Of a stretch of 23,627 nt of DNA, positions 9,285 through 20,395 are shown piece by piece. Within the stretch, counting starts at the first letter, position 1, and each line of letters starts with the position of its first letter. The stretch covers positions 1-23,627 of the forward strand of contig MU617022.1 of assembly GCA_025201705.1 (NCBI GenBank). The letters are read 5' to 3'. The notes below the pieces were generated by a model. It saw only the letters and a list, made by a program, of their open reading frames with translations, searched no databases and was not told the origin of the DNA. The translations under genes were made by a program, and so were the position numbers. This DNA is from Dissophora ornata. Taxonomy: Eukaryota > Mortierellomycota > Mortierellomycetes > Mortierellales > Mortierellaceae.

Positions 9285-12200
9285 ATGGAGCCTGGCCGTT
9301 CCGCCGGTGAATACCTTCCATCACCGTTTGGTTATCCGCAGTCTCGACCGTTACCCTTGCTTCCACAAATCAATACTCGGGATGTTCGAGCCAGTGGCTC
9401 GCCATTCTTACGGAACATGTCGTCGTTTGGTGCCTCAAAGCTATTCAACGCGAAGCCATGTACCAAAAAAAAAATTATACATACGGGAGAGCAGCAGAGG
9501 CTTGATTCTGGTGGTCGCCAAAATGACGTTTGGAATGCATCGTTTTTGAAAGGTATCGTTGACATCACGAACTGTATATGACGGATGCCTTTTGTACGTT
9601 TTCAGTTGCTAAAACGAGATTTATGTTACTTCCTTGATGCCGCGATGTAGCAATTGAGGATATAGTACACTTCAATGACTCCTTCGAGCTCGGTCGCGCT
9701 CTTCTCCTTTCATGTTCGACCCCATCTCTCTTCAACCATGAAAAACAGGTTGGAAACTCCGAGAACGTCAGAAAAGGTATCGCACTGGGTCTACGCCTAC
9801 TCGAGGATCCAGAAGCATTTATCGTCAGCGCGCTCATCACCGTCGGGGTAGTTTCCGAGTCCAAGCAGTTGGGCCGCCCTATCGAATTGATCATATCCCG
9901 ATTCTTGGTCGGGGCCTTAAAGCTCTACCTTGATTGGTTTCGTGAATCCCATGAGGCTGATGCTCTCTTTTTGAGACGCCGTTTTTCTCCTCAGCCTCCT
10001 CGCCCTCCTCTTCCACTGTCACCACTACTTCAGGTGGTTAGCCATCCCATAATCGATGAACACCACGCGGCACTAGCGGTAGGATCGATTGCGACCATTA
10101 CATCAAGCACGAAGGTTGCTGCAGAGCCGATATCATCAAACAGTGATCTAATAATGTTTGAAGGGCACAGTGAGGGCACACACGATGTCAGCATGGCGAC
10201 CCAAAGACGAGCTCTCACATCCACTGGCACCACAAGATCGCGGTCAGGATCTAGATCGTCGTCGTCCATTGCCTCCTCGACCAGTCATGTCAGTCTGCTC
10301 GATGCAGAAGGCGAGGGAATGTCGGCTCTTGAAACCCTGAAGCCACTGCTTTCGTTACCGCAGCCAACGAGCGAGGATTCTCGGATGACTCCGGCACCCT
10401 CAGATTCGTACTGCCGATCTACAAGTGAGCCCACAACAACATTGATGCCAATTTCCATGGTGACCACGAATGTGGACCCGACGTCCACGAGCTCGGACGG
10501 GGCTACAAATGATCAACCGCGACGAGATTGGTATCAAATCCAGCCTCGACACCAACAAATGCTGCTGAACGAAATCATAAACCACAAGAGCACTCTTCAG
10601 GTCTATGCAGCGCTTGAAGTTTTTGAGATGCGTTCGTTGCTCATGCGCCCCATCCCGAACCCAATCCGTCATTGGGGCCAGCCCACTTCTGTCAACACCT
10701 TTACGAGGGCTTTGACAAACACGACCATTAGAGCGAATAACGGCGATACATGGGGCTCAGTTTTCGTCCGCGATCTTTTGCAGATCGATCGCATCGTTGA
10801 GTCCGTCATGACCGTCTCCCGGTTCTTTAACGAGCGCGACTATGATCTCGACCAAGAGCTTCTGCCACGACTCCTCGATCTCCGCAGTCTGAGTCTCGTC
10901 CACGAATTTGTCGGGAACTTCGAGGATATCTGTCTAATGGTCCTGGAACGGATTGAGTACCGCTTAATGAAGCAACTCGAACAGTGGGTCGAAGCCGGAT
11001 ACATTGAGCAGCAGTATGACAGCCGTGCGGACCACACAGCAGGCCTCTCTAAGAATACAATGGTTCTACATTCGCCCTCCCTGTTCGGCCCGATCGATTC
11101 ACAAGCGGCCATAGCATTGACAGTCGTCGAACCCGAGTTCCGAGTCAGTCTTGCAGAAATCGCAACAAGCCTGCTGCACCGGTTTGATGTCGATCCAAAG
11201 GAGTCTCAAATTGCGTTGCCTGCGGTGACGCTGTTCACGCAGTACAGCATGATCGTTGATTTGCTGCAACAGTCGCTCCGAACGCGTCCGAGCGTCAAGC
11301 ACTGGGTTATACATCAACAGCTTCAAAGGGCTAAGAACGACGAGTGTGGACTGCACAGTGCCTGGAAATTCTTGCCGGTGGTGATGGATATGGTCAAGAA
11401 GAATTCGAGGTTGCAGAAGATGACGATCCGACATTGCGTACTCAAGCAGAGTGACTCTTATAGACAAGTTGCGGTATATTTTGCACAAAAACTAGCGCTG
11501 AAGGAGTACTATGATAAGTGCATTCAGGCGATCGACAAGACCATTACAGGAGACGAAGCTCGAAATGTAGCTACTCTGGATGATGGAGACTCCGGTATGG
11601 ACAACCGTAGCGACAACGGCAGCGACGAAAACAACGACAACTTGACGGTCCAAGCGCACATGAAGAAACCAGCGCTCCACCGTGACCGCTGCCACCATTG
11701 CCACAAGAACGGAATAGGACCCAGAGTTAAGGCACCGGACTCTGAGATCCATCCACCAGCGTCGCGGCAAGCCTGCGAACTCGACGACTCGATCCTCGTA
11801 TCCGTAGACTCATGGCTCCCAGGGTCACATCGATTGCCCTACAAAGAGGACCCGGATGATATACTGGCATGTCGGTGGCAGTCAGACGAGATGCAACTCC
11901 CTCGTACACCCTTACTCTCCTCTCCTACCTCTCCTACTACTTCTGCTTCATTTCCGCAACCAGCATCAGCTCCAGCACCAACACATCCAAATGTACAACA
12001 AGACGGGGTTGCACTACAGATGTCACCGGTGGTCTGGCGTCCGACATATAGCCTTCCTTCCACGACATCGGTAGTAGTGATCAACCGAGTAGGGCAATTA
12101 CAACAGCTGCAGGAGTCACTCTCCCGGTCGCGCGTTGTCGGTATGGACTCAGAATGGGTCCAACAGATCTCAGCCGACCACAGTAACGTCAACTACAGCA

Positions 12201-13208
12201 TTAACCACAACAACCATCATCGCTACAACATCAGCGCCCACAACACGCGTGCGGCAATGCCATGGAGTTCGCCACCAGAATATCGTCAAGTCGGCAATCA
12301 AGAGGCTTCTCCGAGAACCTATCGAGGAGACCAACATTTGAGGGAAGGAGATCATCCACCAAGAACGGCATTGCTGCAACTGGCATGCGACGCGGACAAT
12401 CGCGTCTACTTGATTGATACAAGGGCATTTAGGGATGACCCGGCCAACACTCTGGCCAAACTTTTAGGAGACTTTTTTTCGAACCCTTCGATCCGCAAAA
12501 TCGGTAAGTCAGCATTTTCTGTCGTCGTAAAGAAAGAAGTATAACAAATTAGGGATATTTGAAAAAAAAAAGAACTTGCCCCCAATACTTCCCATGCTCT
12601 TCAACTATTGAATAGCGTTTGATTGGCGCAAGGACAAACAACACCTCGAAACTGCATTCCCATACCTCGCGCGCCGGCGCCACCAGATCGACAACTTTAT
12701 TGACTTGCGTCATGTCTGGTTTAAATTTGAGAACAAAAACAACAGCAACCACAGCCATAGCAACAACAGCAGCCCCTTCAGTGGTAGCAACACCATCGAC
12801 ACCGATATCAATAAGACGGAGCGCAAAACTCAAGATCGTCGGGTTTTGCTGGCCTGGACGATGCTCCCAGAGCCTCCAGGGACCGAAAAGGCGGCTTGGA
12901 TTCAATACGGCGGTTTGGCCCACACGCTCGAGATGGTGTGTGGACAACTGTTAGACAAGAAACAACAATGCTCTAACTGGGAGCGCCGGCCCTTGACCGA
13001 TGCGCAACTGACCTATGCAGGTACTGATCATATTACAAAAAAAAATATCCAGTAACGAAAGACTGAATGACTTGTTGTTATTACGTCTCTTCGTCCGCGA
13101 TGCTGACACCTTTTATTTTCTTTATATTTGTTGTGGATCATAGCGGCAGATGCATGCTGCCTCCTTGACATTTACACAGTCCTTACAGCTCTGCCGAGAG
13201 TTGAGTGA
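9285..13208 (+). CDS. EXD3/Mut-7-like 3'-5' exonuclease domain protein (DEDDy), 1196 residues
   Basis: Exons 9285-9552, 9651-12503, 12616-13020 and 13144-13208 total 3591 nt, an exact multiple of three, ending in TGA. All introns are GT-AG, 98-123 bp. The ATG at 9285 sits in a good context (CGCCATGG) after a CA/CT-rich leader. The exonuclease domain is at the extreme C-terminus: ExoI has D922 and E924 (VVGMDSEW) followed by ALLQLACD and VYLIDTRAF; ExoII has D1043 (RKIAFDWRKD); ExoIII is Y1174-AAA-D1178 after SNWERRPLTDAQLTYA. This is the DEDDy set of the RNase D/WRN/Mut-7 group, acting on RNA or DNA 3' ends. The N-terminal 900 residues are helical, with a Ser/Thr-rich stretch near 200-340. 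Asn/His-rich inserts interrupt the nuclease domain after ExoI and after ExoII. No Mut7-C domain follows. Close to EXD3; the substrate is unknown. Confidence 0.85.
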
Positions 13209-13509
13209 AAGAATGCGCGTCATCATAACATGCAATACACAAGGATCATTTATCCTGGATCTTGTTTAGTACATAGCCATCATAGTCTTTAACACCATTG
13301 TCGCTGTAGGCTCATCTTTCGCGAATGGCAAATACAAAGGGGGAAAAAAAGCAGTATTTGGCTGAGATCCACTTTCTGTTCGCCTCAAATGATGTTTTTA
13401 GTGACAACTGCTTTTTTATAATTGACGTTTTATTGAAGAAGAGAAAGAAACAGAAGACATTCGGGGATGTCGACACCAAACTCTCGGACTTGTGTTAATT
13501 TCCTCTTTC
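13209..13509. other. Intergenic region between convergent EXD3-like and DUS3 genes
   Basis: About 300 bp of shared 3' flank, AT-rich with T-runs near 13411-13417 and an A-run at 13342-13348. No ORF, RNA gene or strong hairpin was seen. Poly(A) sites of both genes are expected here but no perfect AATAAA was found on either strand. Confidence 0.4.
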
Positions 13510-16292
13510 CTATCCCTCGACCTTTGTAGAATTGGCCTTGTGCTTGGGGTCAAATCGGAAGGCCTCGGGTGCAGGCCCCAGAATCATCTCGCTGAGTTTG
13601 ATCCAGTCTTTCACATCTGGGGAAGCCATCATGGTCTCGAGGTCGTTCCTTCCGACGAAAGCTGGCGGGCGATCGTTCATCTTCTGAGGCAGAACCTCTA
13701 ATACTCCGACAGGGATGTAGCGATGAAGGAAACCTAGTGGTGAGATCAGAATAAAAAAAGTTCGTTTGTTAGGAATTTCCTACACTTGGCTTGAAGCAAA
13801 TACATTTTGTCTGACGCAAAAACGATTCGAAATAACAGGAGGGAGATTGGACTTACTCTGCCACTCCAAAAGGAAGCGTCGAGTCTGGTTCACTCCCTGC
13901 GTGTCCGAACCCCAATGCTCCAGTCCATAGTCACAGAACTTCTTTATCATATCGAAACGCTCCCCGGCAGAGATATCCCAGTCGCGATTCGACTTGATCT
14001 CGTCAAAGATCCATGGCTTCATCAGCGCGCCTCGGGCAATCATGCATCCGTCCACTTTGTGTTTCTCCAGATGATTGTAGTAATCTGACGGTCCAAGGAT
14101 ATCTCCGTTGCCAAAAAGAGGCATGTAGTTGTCCGATCCGGGTACACCGCGGTCCACCAAAGCACATTCGCTGATATAATCCCAATCTGCAAGCTTAGTG
14201 TAACGCTGTTGACGGGACCTTCCATGAAGAGTTCCAAGGGCTGCTCCGAGATCATGGAAAATAGGTGTCATATAAGTTCCGATGGGCTTCTTGTCATGAA
14301 TTGCCATTCTGAACTTGACTGTGACGGGGACATCCAACACCGTGTTCATTCCCTTGATCATCCTCTTTACTTTGCCAACAGAGTTCAATAGTCCACTCCC
14401 TGCGCCCTATCCATGACAACAATGACAACATGTTAGCCGTACTCTTCGTCTTTGTTCCTAAAAAAGACAAAAAATGAAAATCTATCAAACACGTACGTTG
14501 TTGAAGACGAGATCGATGGGACATCCCATGTTGAGATCGACAAAGTCGACTTCCGCCACTTGGTTAATCAGGTCGCATGCTCTGACGACAACATCGACCT
14601 TGTTGCCCGTCAGCTGTACTCCAAAAAGATCTTCACTCTTGTGGCGCCTCAAAAGTGCCAGTTCGCTCTTTTGGCCCTGGAGCAGGTTGGGGGCCATGGC
14701 CATCTCTCCGCAAGTGATGTCGACCCCGTACTCTTTACAAATGCGACGGAAGGGCAGGTTGCCGACAGTTGTGAGAGGCGCCAAATATGTCTTGCCTCTG
14801 AAATCAATCTAGATTTCGCAGTACAAAAGAAATATGCGGGAGTGGAGAAGTGAATATGAAGGCTCTGTAACATGCTCTACAGAGGTTTGCTGTTGTCCAA
14901 GAAAAAAAAAAGTCGAGTCCACTACTAACCCTCTTCTTTTCCTGTGGCCGTAATGGAACATCCGGCGTATCGCTGTGTGTCACTTCCTCCCGAACGGCCT
15001 CTTCCTTGGACTCTCTGGGCGTCTTGACTACTCTTTCTTCTATTTCTGACGTATCTTCCTTGTTTGTGTCGAGAGTGCGGGCGGACGCATTCGACTTGCC
15101 TGCCTCTGCTATTTCAAGTGTCATCTGTTTGATATACGCCTCCGACCGTTTAAATTCAAACTAACATGGGACAGATGAATAGTGATGGATTTAGTTCACA
15201 AAAACCGTTGCCGTCGATATTGCCTCACACCAAAAGCTGCAGCGTATTCCTCACTTACGTTGAAAGACCGAAGCTTGAGAGTCAGATCGTGCGTAAACAT
15301 GTTCAAGTTCTGAGGCTCAACTTTGGCCATCTTCTCTTCGTCCTTGATTAGTTTGCCGTCTGAATCCATGTGGGCGCCCAAGTATCTGCACTTGTATCCA
15401 TAGGGGCAACTATTTCGTGGATTGGAATGTCAAGCCGTTAGAATGTTTTTTGTCGATAGAACGAAGGAAGATACTCTTCCTCCTAACGCATTGAAGATTA
15501 GAAACGATCCTGAGAAACTCACTCTCCGTAGACATCAAAATTGTAGCAACGCTCGCCAAGGTCCTTATCCTTGGCCTCCAAGTACTTTTGAATATCGTGG
15601 TTGAACTTGCATCTGTGATGAACAAAAATAATGAGATGACAGAGCAAAAACAATTGGAAAGTTAGATCAGACGTCCATCCTTGCGTTATCGCTGCTGAAG
15701 ATAGAGCCACGTTTCATCGGTTTACCCCTCTCCCTTTTCACATTCGGCACCCCTGGCAACCTTGAAGCACAGTTGGACCTCGTCGTCAATGCGACGTGTA
15801 ACCACACGATCCTGAGTCTGTCCGCCTCTCCTTTTCTTGTCATTCTTGACGTGTTTTTTCTATTTTTCAATATTAAGCGAGGGGTTCGCTTTCCGCGGCA
15901 GTCAGTTCCCATGACCATCTTACGTGTTACAGCCATGATCAGCATATAGGCATTACAACCAAGACTATCGCCTTAGCTGTTGAAAAACGTACATTTTTGC
16001 GATCCCGTTTATTGTTTGCGTTCGCATCGTCGCCGTCGCCATTGTCGTCTTCACCGACGCGACCTTCATCGCCCTCTTTTTCCACAGCCTCGCTCAGCTG
16101 TGCGAGTGATTCTTCGTTGTTGGGGGAAGGTTTGAGGTACTGAGATTTGATAGGCGCGATTCCTTTTTCGTAGCTGGATGTCGATTCCATGCTTGCCGAC
16201 TCTGTAGGAGCTGCGGCGGAGGAGGGTCCGACTGGAGCAGCAGTAGAAGTCGCTGTCGCTGTTTCCAAGGGCGTGGTGTTCTCGGACGACAT
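13510..16292 (-). CDS. DUS3: tRNA-dihydrouridine synthase 3, 663 residues
   Basis: Exons on the minus strand: 16292-15993, 15859-15726, 15612-15523, 15409-15259, 15160-14930, 14808-14497, 14406-13857 and 13733-13510. They sum to 1992 nt with consistent phases; introns are 90-133 bp, GT-AG. The protein starts at an ATG ([10 protein letters not shown]) with an acidic, Ser/Ala-rich leader and a basic patch. Two zinc fingers follow: C131-x8-C140-x5-C146-x3-H150, then C167, C176, C182 and H188. From residue 303 is the FMN-binding TIM barrel: [41 protein letters not shown] with catalytic C398, [34 protein letters not shown] and [15 protein letters not shown]. The C-terminus has [10 protein letters not shown], typical of Dus3. 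The enzyme reduces U47 in the variable loop of tRNAs and some mRNA uridines, with NADPH and FMN. All key motifs are intact. Confidence 0.95.
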
Positions 16293-16323
16293 TTTTTCTG
16301 CGTAGTTTCGGGGATGATTTGAC

Positions 16324-16343
16324 AAAAAAAAAAAAAAAAAAAA
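16324..16343. promoter_or_regulatory. Poly(dA:dT) tract upstream of DUS3
   Basis: Twenty consecutive A residues on the + strand, poly(T) relative to DUS3, within the probable core promoter or 5' UTR. The regulatory role is inferred from fungal promoters in general. Confidence 0.4.
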
Positions 16344-16513
16344 GTGTTTATTACAAAATTATCCTCTGTCCTCCTGCACCAGCGTCACGGTGGCTTATAA
16401 TTTGATGGAAGAGATGGTGGCAAAGTTATCCTCTCCACATTACAACATCTACACATCGCCTTTCTTGCTCAACCGCCATCTCTGCTCTGTTCCATCTCTC
16501 CTGCTCACGTTTC

Positions 16514-16540
16514 TGTGTGTGTGTGTTTGCGTGTGTGTGT
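16514..16540. repeat. (GT)n microsatellite
   Basis: Alternating TG dinucleotides interrupted once by TTTGCG. Confidence 0.85.
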
Positions 16541-16816
16541 CCGTGCCTCAACCCTGCCCTGATCTGTTTACCCGCCTGTTCATCTCAAGCTCGTAATTCC
16601 TTTTTCCAGTCCACCACCCTCCCATCCTTGCCGCTCGGACCACCTCCTCAAAGGGTACATCGATCGATATAACCATCGGTTATTGACAGTGATATGCTTT
16701 CCTCGCCATGCTTCTGCCCCTCTCCAATTGTCCACACACGAAGAAAAAATTATTCATAGCATTCACCTACAGCGGCAGTGTGTGAGAACAATTCGCTTCT
16801 GGGCTCGATAATTTCT

Positions 16817-17270
16817 TTTGAAAATATGACAAGACCCATATTTTCGTGCCCGACAATGAGATGTCGATTAAAGATTTACATCGAATATACATGAACATGG
16901 CTATCGGCTATGTACAAGAGTTGGAAGGAGAGGATGAAGAAGAGTTCTCATTTCTTTTTCCTGTGGCACCGCCTGGTCCATATGGAGTCGGTCCCTGGCT
17001 TGATGACCAGGTCATTGGCGTTGACGCCCTGTCGATGTAAGAGATCTCGTTCAGGGACTCAAATCTTTTTGGCTTGACTTTCCTCTGGTTGTGGATTCTT
17101 TTCTCCAAAGATGGCCAAGACCAAGTTACGCGATCAAGCATCGGAAGAAGAACGGCAGTGGCCAACATTCACTCTGAAAGACTATGCGAAACATGTGTTG
17201 GATTCGTGCGGTCGAAGATGGGCTCAAGACGGCCAGTTCCTAACAGTCCCAACATGCGACAGCTATTAAT
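16817..17270 (+). pseudogene. Unrecognised coding-like fragments, possibly two exons
   Basis: A frame from 16826 reads KYDKTHIFVPDNEMSIKDLHR, has an acidic run (EGEDEEE) and ends at 17040 in ALSM-stop. Overlapping that stop is a donor-like GTAAGA, and a pyrimidine-rich stretch leads to CTCCAAAG at 17109. After it, the frame starting ATGGCCAAG (17110) is open for 52 codons (EEERQWPTFTLKDYAKHVLD, then SCGRRWAQDGQF) and stops at TAA 17266-17268. The donor at TCG AT|GTAAGA does not give that second frame; a weak donor after GACCAG would. There is no ATG near the start of the first piece except the internal MSIKD. I recognise no family. It could be a small uncharacterised gene or a remnant. Confidence 0.3.
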
Positions 17271-17516
17271 GTCCTCCAGGTGTTCGTGGTTCACATCAGG
17301 CATAGGAGATCGTTCGGGGAATCCGGGATGATTTCCAACCGCGATATAAAGGAAGATGCAAGGGCTACTTTGAGTCCCTTGGTATGACTGTAGCCAGTCA
17401 CCAAAACTTAAGAACATGCCACAGAAAGATTAAAGAAAGTTACACCGTGATAGAGTCCCTGGAGAAGGAAAAATAACGAAACCATGTTTATTCTGCTTGT
17501 GCAGTGCAAATCTTAG
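17271..17516. other. No supported gene
   Basis: About 250 bp with no usable ORF; one frame (VFVVHIRHRRSFGESGM) is open briefly and may continue the fragments to the left. Nothing else recognised. Confidence 0.3.
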
Positions 17517-17930
17517 TTAAGGACAAGAAGCATCATTAAATGCGCTGCACTTGCCGGATACGTCCATAGCAAAATAAGGAGTGGTACGAGCATTGAACTC
17601 AGCTGCAATAAGCCAACAATTCGGATCAAGCCCGACTTGGTCGCCGATCGAAAGTTTACCGGCACCGGTTATATAAAGCTTGCCCCAGTTATAACGTATG
17701 TCACAAAGCACCCCTCCAGACTGGCATCTCGTGTCTATCGCAGCCCCACAGCAATTGATCGTACAATGGACGTAATGGCGAGAAGCAGCAAAACTAGACG
17801 GAGCATTGTACTTGTGAAAGTAAGCGTCAGACAGTGAAATAGGTTGGTCACAAGAAATCGCGGCTACCCTTTCATTATAATCGCGAACGTTTAGTAATGT
17901 AGCCTTACAAGAGGATGGCCAAGAATGTAG
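17517..17930 (-). CDS. Cysteine-rich, probably secreted protein, 3' part
   Basis: One frame on the minus strand is open for about 130 codons, from roughly 17930 to TAA 17519-17517. It starts WPSSCKATLLNVRDYNER and ends in CSAFNDASCP. It holds ten or more cysteines, spaced singly and once as a CC pair (TINCCGAAIDTRC), with few Lys and many Gly, Asn and Asp. That is the look of a disulphide-bonded extracellular protein. Upstream in the same frame is a stop, so a 5' exon with ATG and signal peptide must lie further right. A stretch with GTAAGG and TACTAAAC at about 17908-17890 looks like a donor and branch point, which would move the exon start to about 17870. I recognise no family; a carbohydrate-binding or effector-like role would be guesswork. 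Confidence 0.5.
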   Translation of the reverse strand, partial: LHSWPSSCKATLLNVRDYNERVAAISCDQPISLSDAYFHKYNAPSSFAASRHYVHCTINCCGAAIDTRCQSGGVLCDIRYNWGKLYITGAGKLSIGDQVGLDPNCWLIAAEFNARTTPYFAMDVSGKCSAFNDASCP

Positions 17931-18086
17931 GTTTGTTCAAGGGTTGTGCAGGTCTTCCTGTGAGAGCTTCTGTGAGCTGATAGGGGTCTGTGGTGATCTT
18001 GCGAGGATGTTCGCGATGGTTCTGGCAATAGTCGTTGTGAGTACTGTTGCTGAGTGTTGTTGCGAGTCTAGAGTGTTGAGGTAGGA

Positions 18087-18539
18087 TCAGATGTGTGTCG
18101 GTGCAGGACGCTTGGTTACGTGCGCCCTCTTTATATACGTGGAGCTGTCGTTTGGGTACGCAGAGAGAAAGCAGATAGGATGTGCACCATTCCCATCGGG
18201 CATCTGCATCAAGATTGAAAAATCCAGGGGAGAGAAGCAAAGAAGGGAGACAACACCATTCCCATCGGGCATCTGTGCCAGGATTGAAAAATAAAAGATT
18301 AACATTAGCAGGAACATCACAAAGGCTTTCCGCTCTGCAACATCATCCTGCGTAAAATGATCCTGGACCCGAGGTCTATTCGTATATTCAACTAAAAACG
18401 GCTTGCGCCACCAATACAGCGCATTCATATCCCAATGGAGCATGATCAGGAATGGATGGACAAAGTACACCTTTCCACCCTCCAAACACATCAATTGCCT
18501 TGTTAATGTTGCCCGCTCCTTATTAGCTCCTTCTTCCAA
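18087..18539 (-). other. Unassigned 150-codon ORF containing an internal repeat
   Basis: On the minus strand the frame opens with MEEGANKERATLTRQL and contains WWRKPFLVEYTNRPRVQDHF, a hydrophobic stretch (FVMFLLMLIFYF) and two copies of FSIL-x-QMPDGNG. I recognise no domain. It overlaps the region 5' of the cysteine-rich gene and may be leader, promoter or mobile-element DNA. I would not call it a gene without expression data. Confidence 0.25.
18185..18292. repeat. 39 bp direct repeat, two copies, 69 bp apart
   Basis: Copies at 18185-18223 and 18254-18292 match at 35 of 39 positions; both carry CCCATCGGGCATCTG and end in ATTGAAAAAT. The offset of 69 is a multiple of three, and the intervening text differs. 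Confidence 0.8.
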
Positions 18540-18743
18540 CTTGCGGACTTTATTACACTAACATTTATGGCCTTCATGTCTGACCTCGACATGGCTGTGC
18601 AGCAACCAATACGATGTGTATTAAACATACTGTCAACTTTTGATGTGGCCATGCAGAGATGTCAAATGAGAATGTCCGTTGTTGCCGGCTGCGCAAATTT
18701 TGTTATTTCATCTTCAAGGGAACTCTTCCGTTGTTCATGTCGA

Positions 18744-19808
18744 TTAATCAGCTCTGATGCCACTTTTTGCTGCTTTGGGCCAGTTCTTCTTCACCCAGTT
18801 CCACTCCTCATCTCTCCTTATATACACCTCCATATCATTCAGCTCAAATATTTGCAACTCCTTGAGATTGCACAGTAGATCTAACCCGCTCTCGAGGGCC
18901 AGGGACAGACAGTCGTAGAGTCGGTGGTATTCCGGAACGCCACCCCAGTACGACTTGAATGAAGTCCCCAATGTCAATTCTGTCAACCTTGTCAGTCGGC
19001 CCAGTTGCGAACAGACCCGACGCTGAAGATCGATGCTCTCCTCAAGTGTGCCCTTCACGACATAGTTGCTCGCTGGATGGCCATCAATCGTCCTGGTGAT
19101 GTCCGGTCGAGGGATGTTCCCGATCTGACACCCAAAGACCTCCAGTTCAGTACAGACCCACTCAGACTCGACCACATCTCGCACATCGAGAGTTCCATCC
19201 ACATTGTCTCGCAGTCGCTCGGGTCCGAGAAGGTAGAACTCTTTGAGCTTGGGAGCGGTACAGAGCAGTTGCTGGATATACTTGCTGGAAAAGCCGGGCG
19301 CGCTCTCCATCGTAAGAATCTCGAGGGTCGAGGCATGCTTGAGAAGGGCCTCTGCCGACAGCGAATCAAAGCAAACACACTCGTAGCACCCATAGATGAC
19401 AATCTTCTTCCACCCGCCTTTGCCTCTGTCAATCAAGTCCGCAATAGCCATATCGCTCTCGACGTCGGTGAACTCTGCAGACGTCAATCGAAGAAACGTC
19501 GGGGGTGCATGCTCCAGGAAACCGTTCAGGTATCCCTCCTCGTAGGTTACGAGGTTGATCGATTGGATCCAGTGGCCGTTGGTGTTGAGGGCTCCAGAAG
19601 CACAGCACTGCGAGAAGACATCCTCCCAGGAATCATCGCTGCGGTACCACGACTTTCTCTCCACATGCCGCCAAAGGAACGGAGTGAAGATTGCTCTCCA
19701 GGCTTGACAGACACGGACGCAGATAGTAAATTGGTGCTGAGTGAGGAAAGGTTCAATCATGTAGTGGATCTCGGGGGGGAGGTCACGAAAGGCAATTGAC
19801 TGGGTCAT
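18744..19808 (-). CDS. F-box protein with leucine-rich C-terminal region, 354 residues
   Basis: A single-exon frame on the minus strand. I chose the ATG at 19808 (MTQSIAFRDLPPEIHYMI) because the F-box begins eight residues later: LPPEIHYMIEPFLT, then VRVCQAWRAIFTPFLWRHVE, residues about 9-50. An in-frame ATG at 19907 would add 33 unlikely residues. The remainder has leucine-rich-repeat-like strands and helices (LEILTMESAPG, LKEFYLLGPERL, LTELTLG, LKELQIFELNDMEVYIRR). F-box proteins hand substrates to SCF ubiquitin ligases through Skp1, and the repeat region usually picks the substrate. Large F-box/LRR families are common in Mucoromycota and Mortierellomycota. The frame ends WPKAAKSGIRAD-stop with no sign of truncation. 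The target is unknown. Confidence 0.8.
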   Translation of the reverse strand: MTQSIAFRDLPPEIHYMIEPFLTQHQFTICVRVCQAWRAIFTPFLWRHVERKSWYRSDDSWEDVFSQCCASGALNTNGHWIQSINLVTYEEGYLNGFLEHAPPTFLRLTSAEFTDVESDMAIADLIDRGKGGWKKIVIYGCYECVCFDSLSAEALLKHASTLEILTMESAPGFSSKYIQQLLCTAPKLKEFYLLGPERLRDNVDGTLDVRDVVESEWVCTELEVFGCQIGNIPRPDITRTIDGHPASNYVVKGTLEESIDLQRRVCSQLGRLTRLTELTLGTSFKSYWGGVPEYHRLYDCLSLALESGLDLLCNLKELQIFELNDMEVYIRRDEEWNWVKKNWPKAAKSGIRAD

Positions 19809-20171
19809 TGCACCGAAATATTTTTGTGTGTGGCTCTTGGCGTAAAAGATGGTGGTGGGAGGAGTGCAGAAAAGAACGAAAGTGTGGCGTCCAAGGACCA
19901 ACAGCAAACAAACCGATCATTTGATTTGCCACCACACACAAGTGGCAACCATGGTCAATTCCATTTGACATTTTCATAGCCTCACCAATCAGCACAAATG
20001 CGAGCCATTCCCTTTAGTTTAGTCTTCACCTTGTAACTTAAATACCTTGATACCAAAACACACTCCTGCCTTCTCTACCCTCCTCTCCTGTTCTTGTAAA
20101 CCCTCCCTCGCTTCCGTTATCGCTAGTCTACATTCACGATAGCAAGGAGGGAAAAAAATCGACAAAACTGA

Positions 20172-20395
20172 GCAAAATTGGCTGAAACGCTGTATGAAGT
20201 TCCACTTGTAGTGCCCCGCGGCTATGCTCGCGGATGTGTCGAGCAGGTGTGTAAAAAGGAGTATTGGCGAGAACGGTGACAGACTTCACTCCGTGGGCCG
20301 CCAACTTGTGTTGAAGATCCTTGCTTGCGCTGTGGAGGTGAAGAGGAAAAGGAGGTCGTCGATATGCTGCTTTTTGATGGGAACGAAGGTGAAGG
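20172..20395 (+). pseudogene. Frameshifted upstream part of the Fanzor-type remnant
   Basis: Frame 0 reads AKLAETLYEVPLVVPRG and YARGCVEQVCKKEYWRER before TGA at 20277-20279. Frame +2 takes over with VTDFTPWAANLC and stops, while frame 0 beyond the stop is again open (CLRCGGEEEKEVVDMLLFDG). The exon at 20396 is in yet another frame. Multiple frame changes within 220 bp look like decay, though an unrecognised intron could explain one of them. Continuity with the Fanzor exons is by position and composition. Confidence 0.4.

Larger units (their letters stand above)
16293..16812. other. DUS3 upstream region with poly(A/T) tract and GT microsatellite
   Basis: Reading towards DUS3 (minus strand), 20 T's (16343-16324) end 31 bp before the ATG, a nucleosome-excluding poly(dT) element common in fungal promoters. 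Further out is a (GT)n run, 16514-16540. A CGATCGAT palindrome is at 16660-16667. No ORF with support. Confidence 0.5.

Noticed and set aside
17725..17800. Signal peptide MLRLVLLLLAITSIV on the minus strand
   Set aside because: It stops after 23 codons and is in a different frame from the cysteine-rich text, which is itself open across this stretch. The hydrophobic look is probably coincidental.
19005..19799. 264-codon plus-strand ORF
   Set aside because: It lies antisense to the F-box gene, whose domain content is clear; the plus frame has no recognisable motif.
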